From: Candidatus Nitrosoglobus terrae
GTDB lineage: Bacteria > Pseudomonadota > Gammaproteobacteria > Nitrosococcales > Nitrosococcaceae
Assembly: GCF_002356115.1 (NCBI RefSeq)
Contig: NZ_AP014836.1
Coordinates: 1,127,001 to 1,191,000, forward strand
DNA: 64,000 nucleotides
Direction of reading: 5' to 3'
In this document: positions 45,789-54,739 of the stretch, one piece after another
Layout: every line of letters begins with the position of its first letter
Numbering within the stretch: the first letter of the stretch is position 1
Notes under the pieces: model-generated
What the model saw: the letters and a program-made list of their open reading frames with translations, nothing else
Told to the model about the DNA's origin: nothing
Database searches by the model: none
Program-made: the position numbers and the translations under genes

Positions 45789-46146
45789 TATTGATATAAA
45801 CCTCTTCTATCGTATCGCGATATTCCTAGAAGAACGGGCATAAAATTAATGAATGAGACAGGAAATATCGCAAGCAAAATTATAATTTCTGACACTAGTT
45901 TTCTAAAAAACTTTAAAGATCATAAGTAAAAAAACCGACTTGATGATTTATAACATATATTTATCTTCATAACAAAGTTAGTTAATAAAGTAATTAAAAA
46001 TCAATAAAATAAATATAGTTAGCCTTGAGAACTTCTATTTTTTAAGGAAAGGATTAATTTAGTGTTTTACTAACAATCTTGATTATACTAACATTATATT
46101 TGTAGCCTAATAAGTCTCCCTAATTTGTATCTTAGCTAAATATAAA
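45789..46146. other. 358-nt AT-rich divergent intergenic region
   Basis: This gap separates terB (minus) from the PagL-like gene (plus) and should hold both promoters. It is very AT-rich and has no gene that I can support. GCGATATTCC near 45820 and GGAAATATCGC near 45865 are inverted and nearly matching (one base indel), a possible weak operator. Several TATAAT-like boxes occur by chance in such sequence, so I assign none. Confidence 0.5.
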
Positions 46147-46719
46147 ATGAAGGCATTTTTAAAAGCAATCATAGGGGTGATCCTGCTTTTCTTCTCCTTA
46201 AATTACCCGCTACAAGCAAAAGACAATTATTCTTACGCTGATAAACCTAGCGAGGATAATAATGATGTCAGTGATTACCTAGATCATTATGTATCCAATA
46301 ATCCTAGTTATTTAGGCTTTGGGGTGGGTTCTTTTGATACGGATCACTCTGAAATGTCCGCTGCAGGCACCATAGAATTTCGTTACGGAAAAAAATTATT
46401 TAACGCTATCGGTCCACTGATAGGCATTATGGGGAATACAGATGGGGGATTTTTCGGTTATGGAGGTATTTACGGCGATATTAGATTTTGGAATTTTGCG
46501 ATTACACCCTTCTTTAGCGTAGGAGGATATGATCAAGGCGGAAGTAAAAATCTCGGCGGTATCTTCAATTTCCGCGAGGGTATAACATTTGCCTATGAAC
46601 GTGACAACGGTGATCGTATTGGGATTAGATATAATCATATATCCAGCGCGGGTATCAATAAGCAGAATCCTGGGGAAAACGAGCTACTGGTAACCTATGA
46701 TATTGCTCTACCTTTCTAA
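46147..46719 (+). CDS. PagL-like outer-membrane protein (putative lipid A 3-O-deacylase/acyloxyacyl hydrolase)
   Basis: 190 aa with a signal peptide (FLKAIIGVILLFFSLNYPLQA). After an acidic linker the sequence alternates as a small eight-strand barrel and ends in DIALPF with terminal Phe. The IGIRYNHISSAGINKQNPGE stretch corresponds to the PagL active-site strand and loop (His-x-Ser and NPG). PagL uses a His/Ser/Glu triad; here the equivalent Glu position is uncertain because Glu occurs on both sides of an Asn (GENE). PagL removes the 3-O acyl chain from lipid A and lowers endotoxicity and permeability. Function inferred from these motifs only. Confidence 0.62.
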   Translation: MKAFLKAIIGVILLFFSLNYPLQAKDNYSYADKPSEDNNDVSDYLDHYVSNNPSYLGFGVGSFDTDHSEMSAAGTIEFRYGKKLFNAIGPLIGIMGNTDGGFFGYGGIYGDIRFWNFAITPFFSVGGYDQGGSKNLGGIFNFREGITFAYERDNGDRIGIRYNHISSAGINKQNPGENELLVTYDIALPF

Positions 46720-46818
46720 TGTTCTATTTTTAAAGCTTTATATCTTCAGTAATAGATCCTTAAAACCACTCCTCATCTATTATTACCTTATTAGGCTATT
46801 TTCTAAGGAATAAAATCT

Positions 46819-47808
46819 ATGACTAGTTTTGTAACTGGAGCCACTGGTTTTGTAGGATCAGCTATCGTAAAACAACTTCTCGATAGGGGAGAAACTGTCC
46901 GGGTACTCGTACGCCCAAACAGTAATCGGCGTAACTTAGAAGGTCTGCCAATAGAAATTTTTGAAGGCGATCTCAGAGATCAGAAATCCTTAGAAAAAGC
47001 GCTCCATGGCTGTCAAGCATTGTTTCATGTAGCTGCTGACTATAGGTTATGGGCCGCCAATCCTCAAGATCTCTATGATAGCAATGTTCAAGGATCCAAA
47101 AACGTTATGCTTGCAGCTGCTGAGGCTGGCGTCAATCGTATTGTTTACACCAGTAGCGTAGCCACTTTAGGGCTGTATACTGACGGTACATCCGCCGATG
47201 AGAATACACCCTCTAGCCTCGATACAATGATTGGCCACTATAAACGATCTAAGTTTCTAGCTGAAAAAACAGTTAAAGATCTTATACCCTCGCTAGGGCT
47301 CAACATTGTTATTGTTAATCCATCTACCCCTATAGGGCCACGGGATATCAAGCCTACGCCTACCGGAAAGATGATCACAATGGCTGCTTCAGGAAAAATG
47401 CCTGCTTATGTGGATACAGGGCTTAATATAGTCCATGTAGATGATGTCGCTTCAGGCCATCTTCTAGCTTTCGAAAAAGGTGAAACCGGTGAGCGTTATA
47501 TCCTCGGAGGTGAAAATCTCACCCTGCGTGAAATCCTAGAAATTATCGCTCATCTTACCCAGCGCCGTCCCCCTAAGATTCGCCTCCCTCATTATGCCAT
47601 CCTCCCTATTGCCTACCTCATTCAAGGTTGGGCACAATTTACTAAAGGCAAAGAGCCTATGACAACAGTTGACGGCATACGTATGGCAAAGAAACTTATG
47701 TTTTTTTCCAGCAAGAAGGCAGAACAAGCACTGGGATACCAATTTCGACCTGCCCGTGAAGCCATTTCTGATGCCATTATTTGGTTTCAGGCTAATCATT
47801 ACCTATAA
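46819..47808 (+). CDS. hpnA: Hopanoid-associated sugar epimerase HpnA
   Basis: 329 aa, an extended SDR. The NAD(P) motif is FVTGATGFVGSAIVKQLL at the N-terminus, followed by EGDLRDQKSLEKAL. The catalytic Tyr-x-x-x-Lys is GHYKRSKFLAEK, with the NPSTPIGPRDIKPTPTGKMI segment that marks HpnA. HpnA acts in hopanoid side-chain modification; the rest of an hpn cluster is not in the window. An AAGGA ribosome binding site precedes ATG. Its stop overlaps the start of the next gene by one base (TAATG). Confidence 0.92.
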   Translation: MTSFVTGATGFVGSAIVKQLLDRGETVRVLVRPNSNRRNLEGLPIEIFEGDLRDQKSLEKALHGCQALFHVAADYRLWAANPQDLYDSNVQGSKNVMLAAAEAGVNRIVYTSSVATLGLYTDGTSADENTPSSLDTMIGHYKRSKFLAEKTVKDLIPSLGLNIVIVNPSTPIGPRDIKPTPTGKMITMAASGKMPAYVDTGLNIVHVDDVASGHLLAFEKGETGERYILGGENLTLREILEIIAHLTQRRPPKIRLPHYAILPIAYLIQGWAQFTKGKEPMTTVDGIRMAKKLMFFSSKKAEQALGYQFRPAREAISDAIIWFQANHYL

Positions 47809-48563
47809 TGATACCCGCCCGTTCTTTTCGATTTGTAGTATGCACCTATAATCTATGGAATGATGAGCGCTGGGCTGATCGTCAAAATCCCTTACGACAA
47901 TTTATCACTCTCCATCAGCCAGATATTCTCTGCTTGCAAGAACTATGCTTGCAAAGCCGTAATCTACTTGATCAAACCCTAGAAAACCATCAACGGGTAG
48001 ATGATCCCTTTGAAGGTTGGAAAAGGCAAAGTAATATTTACTGGAATCGATCACTGTTTAACTTAATAGAGTATGGGGCAGAGGAAGTAGGAATCCTCGA
48101 GCAATGGCGTCGTCTATTTTGGGTACGATTACAAGCTAATGTTACTGATACTACAACCCTTTTAGTAGCAACTGCTCATTACACTTGGCCCGGCAATAGC
48201 AAGGAGCGTATCGATAGAATCAATGTGCGAGTTGAGCAAGCCCTAAATACTATTAAAATCTTAAATCAGCTAGAAAAGCCTACTACAGCGCTGCTATTTA
48301 TGGGAGATTTTAATGATCATTATCTACCCCTACAAGTACTACAAAAAGCGGGACTAACTAATTGCTTCACCGCTCTAGGCCGAAATCCTCAGATAACCCG
48401 CCCTGTTATTCCAGATGCTGTTCACCCTCCAGAAGTCGTTGATTGGATACTCCATCGAGGATCTATACAACCTATGAACTGTAGCACAGCAGATTTCTTT
48501 CTCTCAGGAAATATAGCTCCTTCTGATCACAAACCCCTATTAGCTACGTATCGACTAACTTAG
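47808..48563 (+). CDS. Endonuclease/exonuclease/phosphatase-family protein
   Basis: 251 aa, the EEP fold. Motifs are VVCTYNLWND at the N-terminus (metal/phosphate Asn), PDILCLQEL with the metal Glu, LLVATAHYTW, LLFMGDFNDHY with the catalytic Asp-x-Asn, and APSDHKPLLATY with the final Asp-His. The family includes phosphodiesterases, nucleases and sphingomyelinases; with no signal peptide this is likely cytosolic. Substrate unknown. It is translationally coupled to hpnA, so a role in lipid or hopanoid precursor phosphate ester cleavage is possible but speculative. Confidence 0.85.
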   Translation: MIPARSFRFVVCTYNLWNDERWADRQNPLRQFITLHQPDILCLQELCLQSRNLLDQTLENHQRVDDPFEGWKRQSNIYWNRSLFNLIEYGAEEVGILEQWRRLFWVRLQANVTDTTTLLVATAHYTWPGNSKERIDRINVRVEQALNTIKILNQLEKPTTALLFMGDFNDHYLPLQVLQKAGLTNCFTALGRNPQITRPVIPDAVHPPEVVDWILHRGSIQPMNCSTADFFLSGNIAPSDHKPLLATYRLT

Positions 48564-48567
48564 TAGC

Positions 48568-49338
48568 TTATGCTGATTTCTCAGATAAACGTCCGCTTTT
48601 CTTTAAAAACCGTGCAACAACAAAACCAATCGTTAACAAGATGAGTGTAATTCCCAAATCTCTAGACCAAAACAGTGTCTCCCAAGTCGAAGACGACTGT
48701 ACTCGCTCATAAGCTATTAACAAGATAGTAAATACCATCCAGCTATAGACACTTGCGTAATCCTTAGCAATTACCCGATTCCAATTAAATTTCATACTTT
48801 TTAGCGTTTTCTTTAATCCTCTTAATTTTGGTAACCATCGATTTACTTGATAGCGATAATTTTGATACTCGGTTCCAAATTTTATGCGTAGATAGGATTC
48901 TTCAGCTGCTACAATTGCTGAATAAGAAATCAGGAAAAAACCAAGCCCTAAAACATAAACCCACGGATTATTATGAATAATAAAAAATCCTAGTAATATT
49001 AATATATTACCTAGATAAAGCGGGTTTCGACAATGAGCAAAAATACCCGTTGCTACAAGCGTATCTGCGTGAACGCGTTTATTTACACCTCCTCGCTTAA
49101 TATAAGCTAATCCAATAACAGCGACCCGTATAGTCTCCCCCATAGCCGAGACAAGAAACCCAAATAGATTCATGATCATATTATAATGGCTATTATCTGA
49201 GGGTTGCATTGGGCGAAATCCAAATAGCAAGGTACATAAAACAATCGGAAACACTATATTTCGGTATTTAAAAAGAAAATCACCATAGCGGATAAGAAGA
49301 TATTTTTGAGAGGCTAGCATAATTAAGCTTGCTTTCAT
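48568..49338 (-). CDS. Isoprenylcysteine methyltransferase-like (ICMT/PEMT superfamily) membrane protein
   Basis: 256 aa with about six helices. The conserved ICMT core is [21 protein letters not shown] followed by [25 protein letters not shown], which holds the SAM-binding and substrate residues (RNPxY...G, EE...F...Y..Y...V.R..P). A C-terminal two-helix tail follows. Such bacterial relatives methylate small molecules or lipids rather than prenylated proteins. It overlaps the preceding CmoA-like gene by four bases, so the two are translationally coupled. Confidence 0.82.
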   Translation of the reverse strand: MKASLIMLASQKYLLIRYGDFLFKYRNIVFPIVLCTLLFGFRPMQPSDNSHYNMIMNLFGFLVSAMGETIRVAVIGLAYIKRGGVNKRVHADTLVATGIFAHCRNPLYLGNILILLGFFIIHNNPWVYVLGLGFFLISYSAIVAAEESYLRIKFGTEYQNYRYQVNRWLPKLRGLKKTLKSMKFNWNRVIAKDYASVYSWMVFTILLIAYERVQSSSTWETLFWSRDLGITLILLTIGFVVARFLKKSGRLSEKSA

Positions 49339-50123
49339 TTAACCGCTAAAATGCCACTGAAGTTATACCATCGAAAAAACTCTTCAATATGAGTAAAACC
49401 AGCTTCTGAGAGCAACTCATAATTCTCCTCAGGCCGATATGGAATGAGTACGTTTTCTAAAGCTTCTCGCTTCCTAGCGATTTCCACATCAGAATACCCT
49501 TGACGTTTTTTCATATTGTAGTAATAACGAATGAATAGACGATTAAACAAACTATCATCTAGGGTGATCTTTTCAAAAATAATAAGACAGGATTGCTGAT
49601 TCATCCCTTCTATTAAGCTACGAATTACCTGCGTTCGATACAATGGGCGAATAAACTGAAGGGTTAAAATCATAACCACTACCGAGGCATTTTCAACTAT
49701 CTTCTCTCGATGTAAGTCAGCAGTAATAAACTTACATTTACGAACGCTTTTTCGTTGTGAAAATTTCTGCCTCGCTTTCTCCAGCATATCCTGGGAGCTA
49801 TCTATTCCTACAAACTGTACTTCCGAGTCCAAGGATAAGTCCAATCTTAAAAGAGTAGTACCTGTAGCACATCCAAGATCAAAAAGATTAGACCCTGCAG
49901 TGGCGAAGTCAATCGCGATTTCTTCAGTCATCCGCTGCATTTCAGCATAAAAGGGTACAGAGCGGCTGACCATATCATCAAAAACAGATGCTGTTGCGCT
50001 ATCAAAGTGAAAATCTTCAATAGCTACACCGCTCTCCTCAAATAGCTGATCCCGAGATTCAACCATTTCATGGTTTAAGGCTAGATCATGACTTGCATCA
50101 ATACATTCGTCCGTCTCTTTCAT
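49335..50123 (-). CDS. CmoA-like carboxy-SAM synthase / SAM methyltransferase paralogue
   Basis: 262 aa. Class I methyltransferase fold closely resembling Cmo[33 protein letters not shown] (SAM motif I), [31 protein letters not shown], and [21 protein letters not shown]. CmoA makes carboxy-SAM for wobble uridine modification, normally beside cmoB. Here the partner is a coupled ICMT-like membrane methyltransferase, not cmoB. The N-terminal ~40 residues are an extension not seen in E. coli CmoA. I regard this as a CmoA paralogue with a different or additional role. Confidence 0.8.
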   Translation of the reverse strand: MKETDECIDASHDLALNHEMVESRDQLFEESGVAIEDFHFDSATASVFDDMVSRSVPFYAEMQRMTEEIAIDFATAGSNLFDLGCATGTTLLRLDLSLDSEVQFVGIDSSQDMLEKARQKFSQRKSVRKCKFITADLHREKIVENASVVVMILTLQFIRPLYRTQVIRSLIEGMNQQSCLIIFEKITLDDSLFNRLFIRYYYNMKKRQGYSDVEIARKREALENVLIPYRPEENYELLSEAGFTHIEEFFRWYNFSGILAVK

Positions 50124-50295
50124 AAACAGATCCGTTAACTATAAGAATCCAGCTGAAATAGCTAGCCACCCAATCTATTATCGTATTGCAATTATCGGCT
50201 TATCTGGCTTTATTGACAAGAATCTTGGCCCATTTTTTATCGCTAACCTTAAACCCCTATTTTTTTTATTCCCCCCTATACTAAATGACTAAAGT

Positions 50296-50760
50296 TTATA
50301 CCTGAGACTGAAGGTAATTTTGCAATCCTATTTTTTCAATTAAATCTAGTTGAGTTTCTAACCAATCAATATGCTCTTCTTCGCTATCTAGGATTTCCTC
50401 CACTAATTCCCGAGAAACGTAGTCGCCTTGCTGTTCGCAATAAGCAATCGCTTCTTTGAGTAAAGGTAATCCTTCTTTTTCCAGCTTGAGATCGCACTCA
50501 AGTACTTCTTTAGGCGTTTCACCAATCAAAAGCTTACCCAGCTCCTGAAGATTAGGTAGGCCTTCAAGAAATAAGACTCTTTCAATTAGCTTATCTGCAT
50601 GTTTCATTTCATCTATAGAAGCCTCATATTCGTATTTATTAAGCTTTTCAAAGCCCCAGTTTTTATACATACGGGCATGTAGAAAGTATTGATTAATCGC
50701 CGTAAGCTCTTTGGTAAGAATTTTATTCAGATAGCTAATGACCTGTGTGCTGCCCTTCAT
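50296..50760 (-). CDS. bfr: Bacterioferritin
   Basis: 154 aa, forms a 24-mer iron-storage shell with haem at dimer interfaces. All ferroxidase ligands are seen at standard positions: E18, E51, H54, E94 (KLEKEG region), E127 and H130 (EEEHIDWLE); M52 is the haem ligand. An AAGGAG ribosome binding site stands eight bases before ATG. A divergent nnrS gene lies upstream. The intervening region is AT-rich and could hold an iron- or redox-responsive promoter. Confidence 0.96.
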   Translation of the reverse strand: MKGSTQVISYLNKILTKELTAINQYFLHARMYKNWGFEKLNKYEYEASIDEMKHADKLIERVLFLEGLPNLQELGKLLIGETPKEVLECDLKLEKEGLPLLKEAIAYCEQQGDYVSRELVEEILDSEEEHIDWLETQLDLIEKIGLQNYLQSQV

Positions 50761-50910
50761 GGTGCATACTCCTTAGGGTTATTGTATGATAATTCTAAAA
50801 TACCCTAGCAAGTCACTGTAAAATTGTCAATTTTTCTTTTTATTACAATGAGTTAATACCAACGATAATAGTTATAATTTCGCCTGCTTTTTATAGGAGC
50901 TTTAAAATTG

Positions 50911-52104
50911 ATGTCCTCACCATCCCCTGCTTTTCAGCGCCCTCAATGGGCTTTCTTCGCTACTGGTTTTCGACCTTTTTTTTGGCTTGGAGCTACTACA
51001 GGCTGCATTTTGATGTTCCTATGGGTACTATTACTTAGCGGTGTACATCTCAATATCTATCCCTCTCTACCCATCTATTGGCATGCTCACGAAATGTTGT
51101 TCGGCTTTGTCACGGCTATTATTGCCGGATTTCTCTTAACCGCAGCTCAAAATTGGACGGGACGATCTACCGCTACTGGGCCTTTTTTATTTTTACTCGT
51201 ACTGTTATGGGTTGCAGGGCGCACTGCCATGCTATTTGGCAATCAATTCCCTACTCTAGCCATCATGATAGTTGATATAGCTTTCCTTCCCTGCCTATTC
51301 TTCTTCATTGCCCGACCTGTTATCGCCGCCAAGCATACACGTAGCATAGCCCTACTTATCATCCTAGCAGTTTTAACTGGTTGTAACTTGTTATTCCATT
51401 TAGGATGGGCGGGTTATCTACCTATCACCATCGTTCCTTTAGCCTTACAAGTCACTGTAGATATGATTACCTTGCTCATGATCATTTTGGGTGGACGAGT
51501 CATCCCTTTTTTCACCCACAATGCTTTACCTCAAATCAATATTCATCAATCTGTTTGGCTTGATCGCTTAGCTATTGCCGCTGTTATCATGCTTTTTATT
51601 GCAGAAGCTATCCCAAGTACAATGATATTCGTTGGCCCTATAGGGTTAGCTGCTGGAGGGTTAAACTTAATACGTTTACTAGGCTGGGGAGGATATAAAA
51701 CCTTATCACAGCCTATTCTTTGGGTATTACATTTAGGGTACTTATGGATCTGCGCTGGGCTAATGACTAAGGGGATAGATGCTTATCTACCGGGTGATTA
51801 TCGAAGTATCGCCACTCATCTGCTCACAGTGGGGGCTATGAGCACCCTTATATTAGGGATGACCTCTCGGGTTTCTCTTGGCCATACCGGTCGACGATTA
51901 GAGCTGCCTCAAGGGATGAGTCGAGCCTATTTATTGCTTGCCCTAGCTACCATTGCCCGTATTAGTGCTCCACTACTACCTCACCCCATAACCACAGCTG
52001 CTTTATTTTTATCTGCTGGACTCTGGGTTGCTGCTTTTATGCTTTTTTTATTTTACTATACAGCTATCTTATGGCAACCAAGAACAGATGGGCGGCTAGG
52101 ATAA
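50911..52104 (+). CDS. nnrS: NnrS-family haem/copper membrane protein
   Basis: 397 aa, about 12 helices. NnrS proteins help cells cope with nitric oxide and nitrosative stress. Features: RPQWAFFATGFRPFFWLGA at the N-terminus, WHAHEMLFGFVTAIIAGFLLTAAQNWTG, the diagnostic WHxHEMLFG and TAxxNWTG motifs, and GGRVIPFFTHNAL and MTSRVSLGHTGR with conserved His. The start is ATG 50911, eleven bases after AGGAG; TTG at 50908 is an alternative. In an ammonia oxidiser this protein would fit detoxification of NO. Confidence 0.93.
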   Translation: MSSPSPAFQRPQWAFFATGFRPFFWLGATTGCILMFLWVLLLSGVHLNIYPSLPIYWHAHEMLFGFVTAIIAGFLLTAAQNWTGRSTATGPFLFLLVLLWVAGRTAMLFGNQFPTLAIMIVDIAFLPCLFFFIARPVIAAKHTRSIALLIILAVLTGCNLLFHLGWAGYLPITIVPLALQVTVDMITLLMIILGGRVIPFFTHNALPQINIHQSVWLDRLAIAAVIMLFIAEAIPSTMIFVGPIGLAAGGLNLIRLLGWGGYKTLSQPILWVLHLGYLWICAGLMTKGIDAYLPGDYRSIATHLLTVGAMSTLILGMTSRVSLGHTGRRLELPQGMSRAYLLLALATIARISAPLLPHPITTAALFLSAGLWVAAFMLFLFYYTAILWQPRTDGRLG

Positions 52105-52149
52105 ACAAATTACCAAACTTAGAATAAGAAAAACTGAGGAATAATATAA

Positions 52150-52526
52150 ATGGGCATTGAATTCGATAACATTATTGTACCCGTGGATGGCTCAGAAAGT
52201 TCGCAACGCGCGGCAGGCTTTGCTGCCAATTTATCTATGGACTATCCGAATCATGAAGATAGCAATATTGATCGGATAAAAAAGAAATATCTCGAAAGAT
52301 TTTCGATAAAATCTATCAAGCTATCAACAATAATAAAGAAAATTTTAATGAAAAAACCCTTATTGGCGATCCAGCAGAGGAAATTATCCTTTATCTAGAA
52401 CAAAATTCTACTGCGATCGCTATCATGGGTCGACGGGGTATCTCCACCTTTAAAGCGTTATTAATTGGCAGCGTGAGTGAAAAAGTTATGCGTTACTACA
52501 AAGGCCCCATTACTATTGTCCCTTAA
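52150..52526 (+). pseudogene. Universal stress protein (UspA-like), frameshifted and internally shortened
   Basis: The start reads FDNIIVPVDGSESSQRAAGFAANLSMD, a clear Usp N-terminus, then the frame drifts into a basic tail and stops at 52398. The correct continuation lies in the next frame after an A6 run near 52280 (EISRKIFDKIYQAINNN...) and ends with GDPAEEIILYLEQ, AIMGRRGISTFKALLIGSVSEKVM and GPITIVP, the ATP-binding Usp C-terminus. About 30-50 residues that normally follow FAANL are also missing. Both faults suggest a decayed gene. It follows nnrS by 46 nt. Confidence 0.82.
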
Positions 52527-52590
52527 GAATCTGATTTTCCTTATACCACTATCTACGAATAAAAGTTCCAGTTAGTTATATCCAAAACAT

Positions 52591-52612
52591 AAAGGCTGAA
52601 TACTCAGCCTTT
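52591..52612. terminator. Hairpin terminator between convergent genes
   Basis: AAAGGCTGA and TCAGCCTTT form a perfect 9-bp stem with a 4-nt loop between the usp relic and the histidine kinase gene, whose stops face each other. No long U tract, but the compact GC core in AT-rich DNA suggests a bidirectional terminator. Confidence 0.6.
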
Positions 52613-52630
52613 CATGCCTATAATACAAAC

Positions 52631-54001
52631 CTAGCTAAAAGAGATTTCCACCCGAGTCCCGCCGTTACCACTCACCTGATTTATGCTCACTTGGGCTGCA
52701 TGCAGATCAGTAATTTCCTTAACAATCGCTAAACCTAAACCACAGCCTTCACCGGGGCTACCGGGGATTCGATAAAAACGATCAAAAATCTTATCCAACT
52801 CTGATTCTGGAATACCCGTCCCGTTATCTTCCACGATAAGTCTAGGATAAGGATCTACTTTTAAAGTTACGAGTACTTGCCCCGACTCTCGGCCATAGCG
52901 AATAGCATTATCCAAAATGTTAGTCAGCAGCTCGCGAAGTAAAGTCTCTATACCCAGCACAACCACAGACTCAAGCGGCCCATCAAAACTTAATTCTATT
53001 TTCTGCTCCAGTGCACAAGGTACCCAATCTATACAAACCTCTTTAGACAACAGGCAAAGATCCACTGGTAGGAATTTCTGAGTAGCTTCCATCACCGCCT
53101 CTGAGCGCGCTAGCACTAATAATTGGGTATTTAAGCGAGAAACTTGATCAGCGCATTTTTTTATCTGGGTAAGAGCCGGTTTCATTGTAGCTATATTATG
53201 AATCCGTAGCGCCCTATCCGCTTGTATTTTTAAACCAGAAAGAGGGGTACGTAACTGATGGGCGGCATTCTCAATAAACCATCTTTGAGCCGCCAGTGCT
53301 GATGTCAGTTTCTGTAATAAATTATTAATTGTATGAGTCAGGATACGCATCTCAAGAGGAACCCGTGAGTCTGGAATCAGGGTTAAATCCTGTGATGAGC
53401 GCTGAGAAATCTCCTGTGCCAAAGCACGGAGTGGATCTAAACTGCGCTTAATTCCAATCCATAGGTAAAAACTAATCATGAAAATTAGTAAAATCTGAGG
53501 TATGACTATCGACAAGATGATGTGTTTTATCATCGTATGTCGTTTATTAACGGTCTCAGCCACTACAACCAACACTTCTTCTGAGGTATGGGCTAGAGTT
53601 ACCCCTATAGAAACGACTCTCACTTTTTCACCCCCCATCTGGCTATTGAAATAAAAAGGATGTTTTAAGCTCAATATTGAAAACGGAGGATTGGGTACTG
53701 CTTTATCTCCCGCTATAAAACCAGTACGCAGAGATTCTATTTTAAAAAAAGTCTTATCCACATTGTCCCACTGAAAAATTCTTAAGGCAGCAGGCGGTAG
53801 ATCAAAAGCAATTTCTCCCTGTTGAGACTTAATTTCCTGAACTAAAGAATGGGCTGAATCCAAAAGCCAGTCATCATAGGTGGTACTCACATAATGTACC
53901 GTGACGTAATAAGAAATCAGGCCGTCCAAAATAACCATTAACAATAATGGAAGTATCAAACGTAGCAGGAGCTGAGATCGAAGGCTCTGAGTCTCATACA
54001 C
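52631..54001 (-). CDS. Two-component sensor histidine kinase
   Basis: 456 aa, QseC/PmrB-like architecture. A first transmembrane helix (QLLLRLILPLLLMVILDGLISYY) near the N-terminus, a periplasmic 2CSK-type sensor domain (~residues 33-155), a second helix (HIILSIVIPQILLIFMISFYLWIG), HAMP, the H-box FIENAAHQLRTPLSGLKIQ with the phospho-acceptor His, and the ATPase domain with N-box TNILDNAIRYG, DNGTGIP and GCGLGLAIVKE. GTG 54001 is chosen as start because it overlaps the regulator stop by eight bases; the upstream extension would overlap by 113 nt. Confidence 0.92.
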   Translation of the reverse strand: MYETQSLRSQLLLRLILPLLLMVILDGLISYYVTVHYVSTTYDDWLLDSAHSLVQEIKSQQGEIAFDLPPAALRIFQWDNVDKTFFKIESLRTGFIAGDKAVPNPPFSILSLKHPFYFNSQMGGEKVRVVSIGVTLAHTSEEVLVVVAETVNKRHTMIKHIILSIVIPQILLIFMISFYLWIGIKRSLDPLRALAQEISQRSSQDLTLIPDSRVPLEMRILTHTINNLLQKLTSALAAQRWFIENAAHQLRTPLSGLKIQADRALRIHNIATMKPALTQIKKCADQVSRLNTQLLVLARSEAVMEATQKFLPVDLCLLSKEVCIDWVPCALEQKIELSFDGPLESVVVLGIETLLRELLTNILDNAIRYGRESGQVLVTLKVDPYPRLIVEDNGTGIPESELDKIFDRFYRIPGSPGEGCGLGLAIVKEITDLHAAQVSINQVSGNGGTRVEISFS

Positions 54002-54668
54002 CGATTTTCTTCTCCAATAGATACCCCAATCCCCGTACAGTTCTAATCCCAATACCCCATGACTCAACTCGCCTACGCAATCGATATACGTAGATCTCGA
54101 TCGCATTATCGCTTAATGTTTCTCCTCGCGTTGATAATCTCTGGGCAATTTTATCCTTACTCACCACTTTTCCTGAGCGAAGCAAGAGAATCTCAAGCAC
54201 CGCATATTCCCGAGAGGAAAAATTAACGGGATCGTTATCTACGCGTATTTGGCGATTTAACGTATCGAGAGTCAGTCGACCTATCACAATATCATGGCTA
54301 AAACCTCCATAGCTACGGCGAATTAGGGCACGAATTCGCGCTTCTAACTCTCTTAGATTAAAGGGTTTAATCATATAATCATCTGCCCCGCACTCAAGGC
54401 TATTAACCCTATCATTAAGGCCATCACGGGCAGTCAACACCAAAACTGGCACTGGATTGTTCCGGCTTCTTAGTTTTTGCAAAACTTCACGACCATTCAA
54501 CCCAGGTAAATTTAAATCAAGAATGACCAGCTCAAAATCTTGAGTGCGTAGGGCACAATCAGCGTAGATACCCGTCATCGCACAGGTTATTTCATAACCA
54601 GATTGGCTTAGCGTTTGTGTTAACCCATCTGCAAGAATGGCATCATCTTCCACGAGCAAAATCCTCAT
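53994..54668 (-). CDS. OmpR/PhoB-family response regulator
   Basis: 224 aa. Receiver domain with acidic pocket LLVEDDAILADGL, phospho-acceptor Asp in FELVILDLNLPGLNG, conserved Thr/Ser in VLVLTARD and Lys in YMIKPF. C-terminal winged helix: FSSREYAVLEILLLRSGKVVSKD and NAIEIYVYRLRRRVE, with the VRGLGYLLEK end. Its start faces the czcC-like gene. The 71-nt divergent region holds an 11-bp-period direct repeat, a plausible binding site. The system probably controls the adjacent efflux operon in response to metal. Confidence 0.94.
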   Translation of the reverse strand: MRILLVEDDAILADGLTQTLSQSGYEITCAMTGIYADCALRTQDFELVILDLNLPGLNGREVLQKLRSRNNPVPVLVLTARDGLNDRVNSLECGADDYMIKPFNLRELEARIRALIRRSYGGFSHDIVIGRLTLDTLNRQIRVDNDPVNFSSREYAVLEILLLRSGKVVSKDKIAQRLSTRGETLSDNAIEIYVYRLRRRVESWGIGIRTVRGLGYLLEKKIGV

Positions 54669-54688
54669 AAACCCTATCCTGAATGAAA

Positions 54689-54709
54689 TTGAAAGGTTTT
54701 TGAAAGGTT
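54689..54709. promoter_or_regulatory. Direct repeat TTGAAAGGTT x2, candidate response-regulator box
   Basis: Two identical 10-mers TTGAAAGGTT (54689-54698 and 54700-54709) are spaced exactly 11 bp apart, one helical turn, in the divergent promoter between the response regulator and the czcC-like gene. OmpR-family regulators bind such tandem half-sites. The regulator encoded beside it is the likely ligand, which is an inference. Confidence 0.6.
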
Positions 54710-54739
54710 CAAAGATTAAACTTTAGAATTAAGATTCTA

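Noticed and set aside
45815-45880. Operator formed by GCGATATTCC and GGAAATATCGC
   Set aside because: The arms differ by an indel and are separated by about 40 nt; such matches are expected in AT-rich DNA.
52631-54106. Histidine kinase starting at 54106
   Set aside because: It would overlap the response regulator by 113 nt with an N-terminus (RSRSTYIDCVGELSH) that is a shifted reading of the regulator; GTG 54001 is better.
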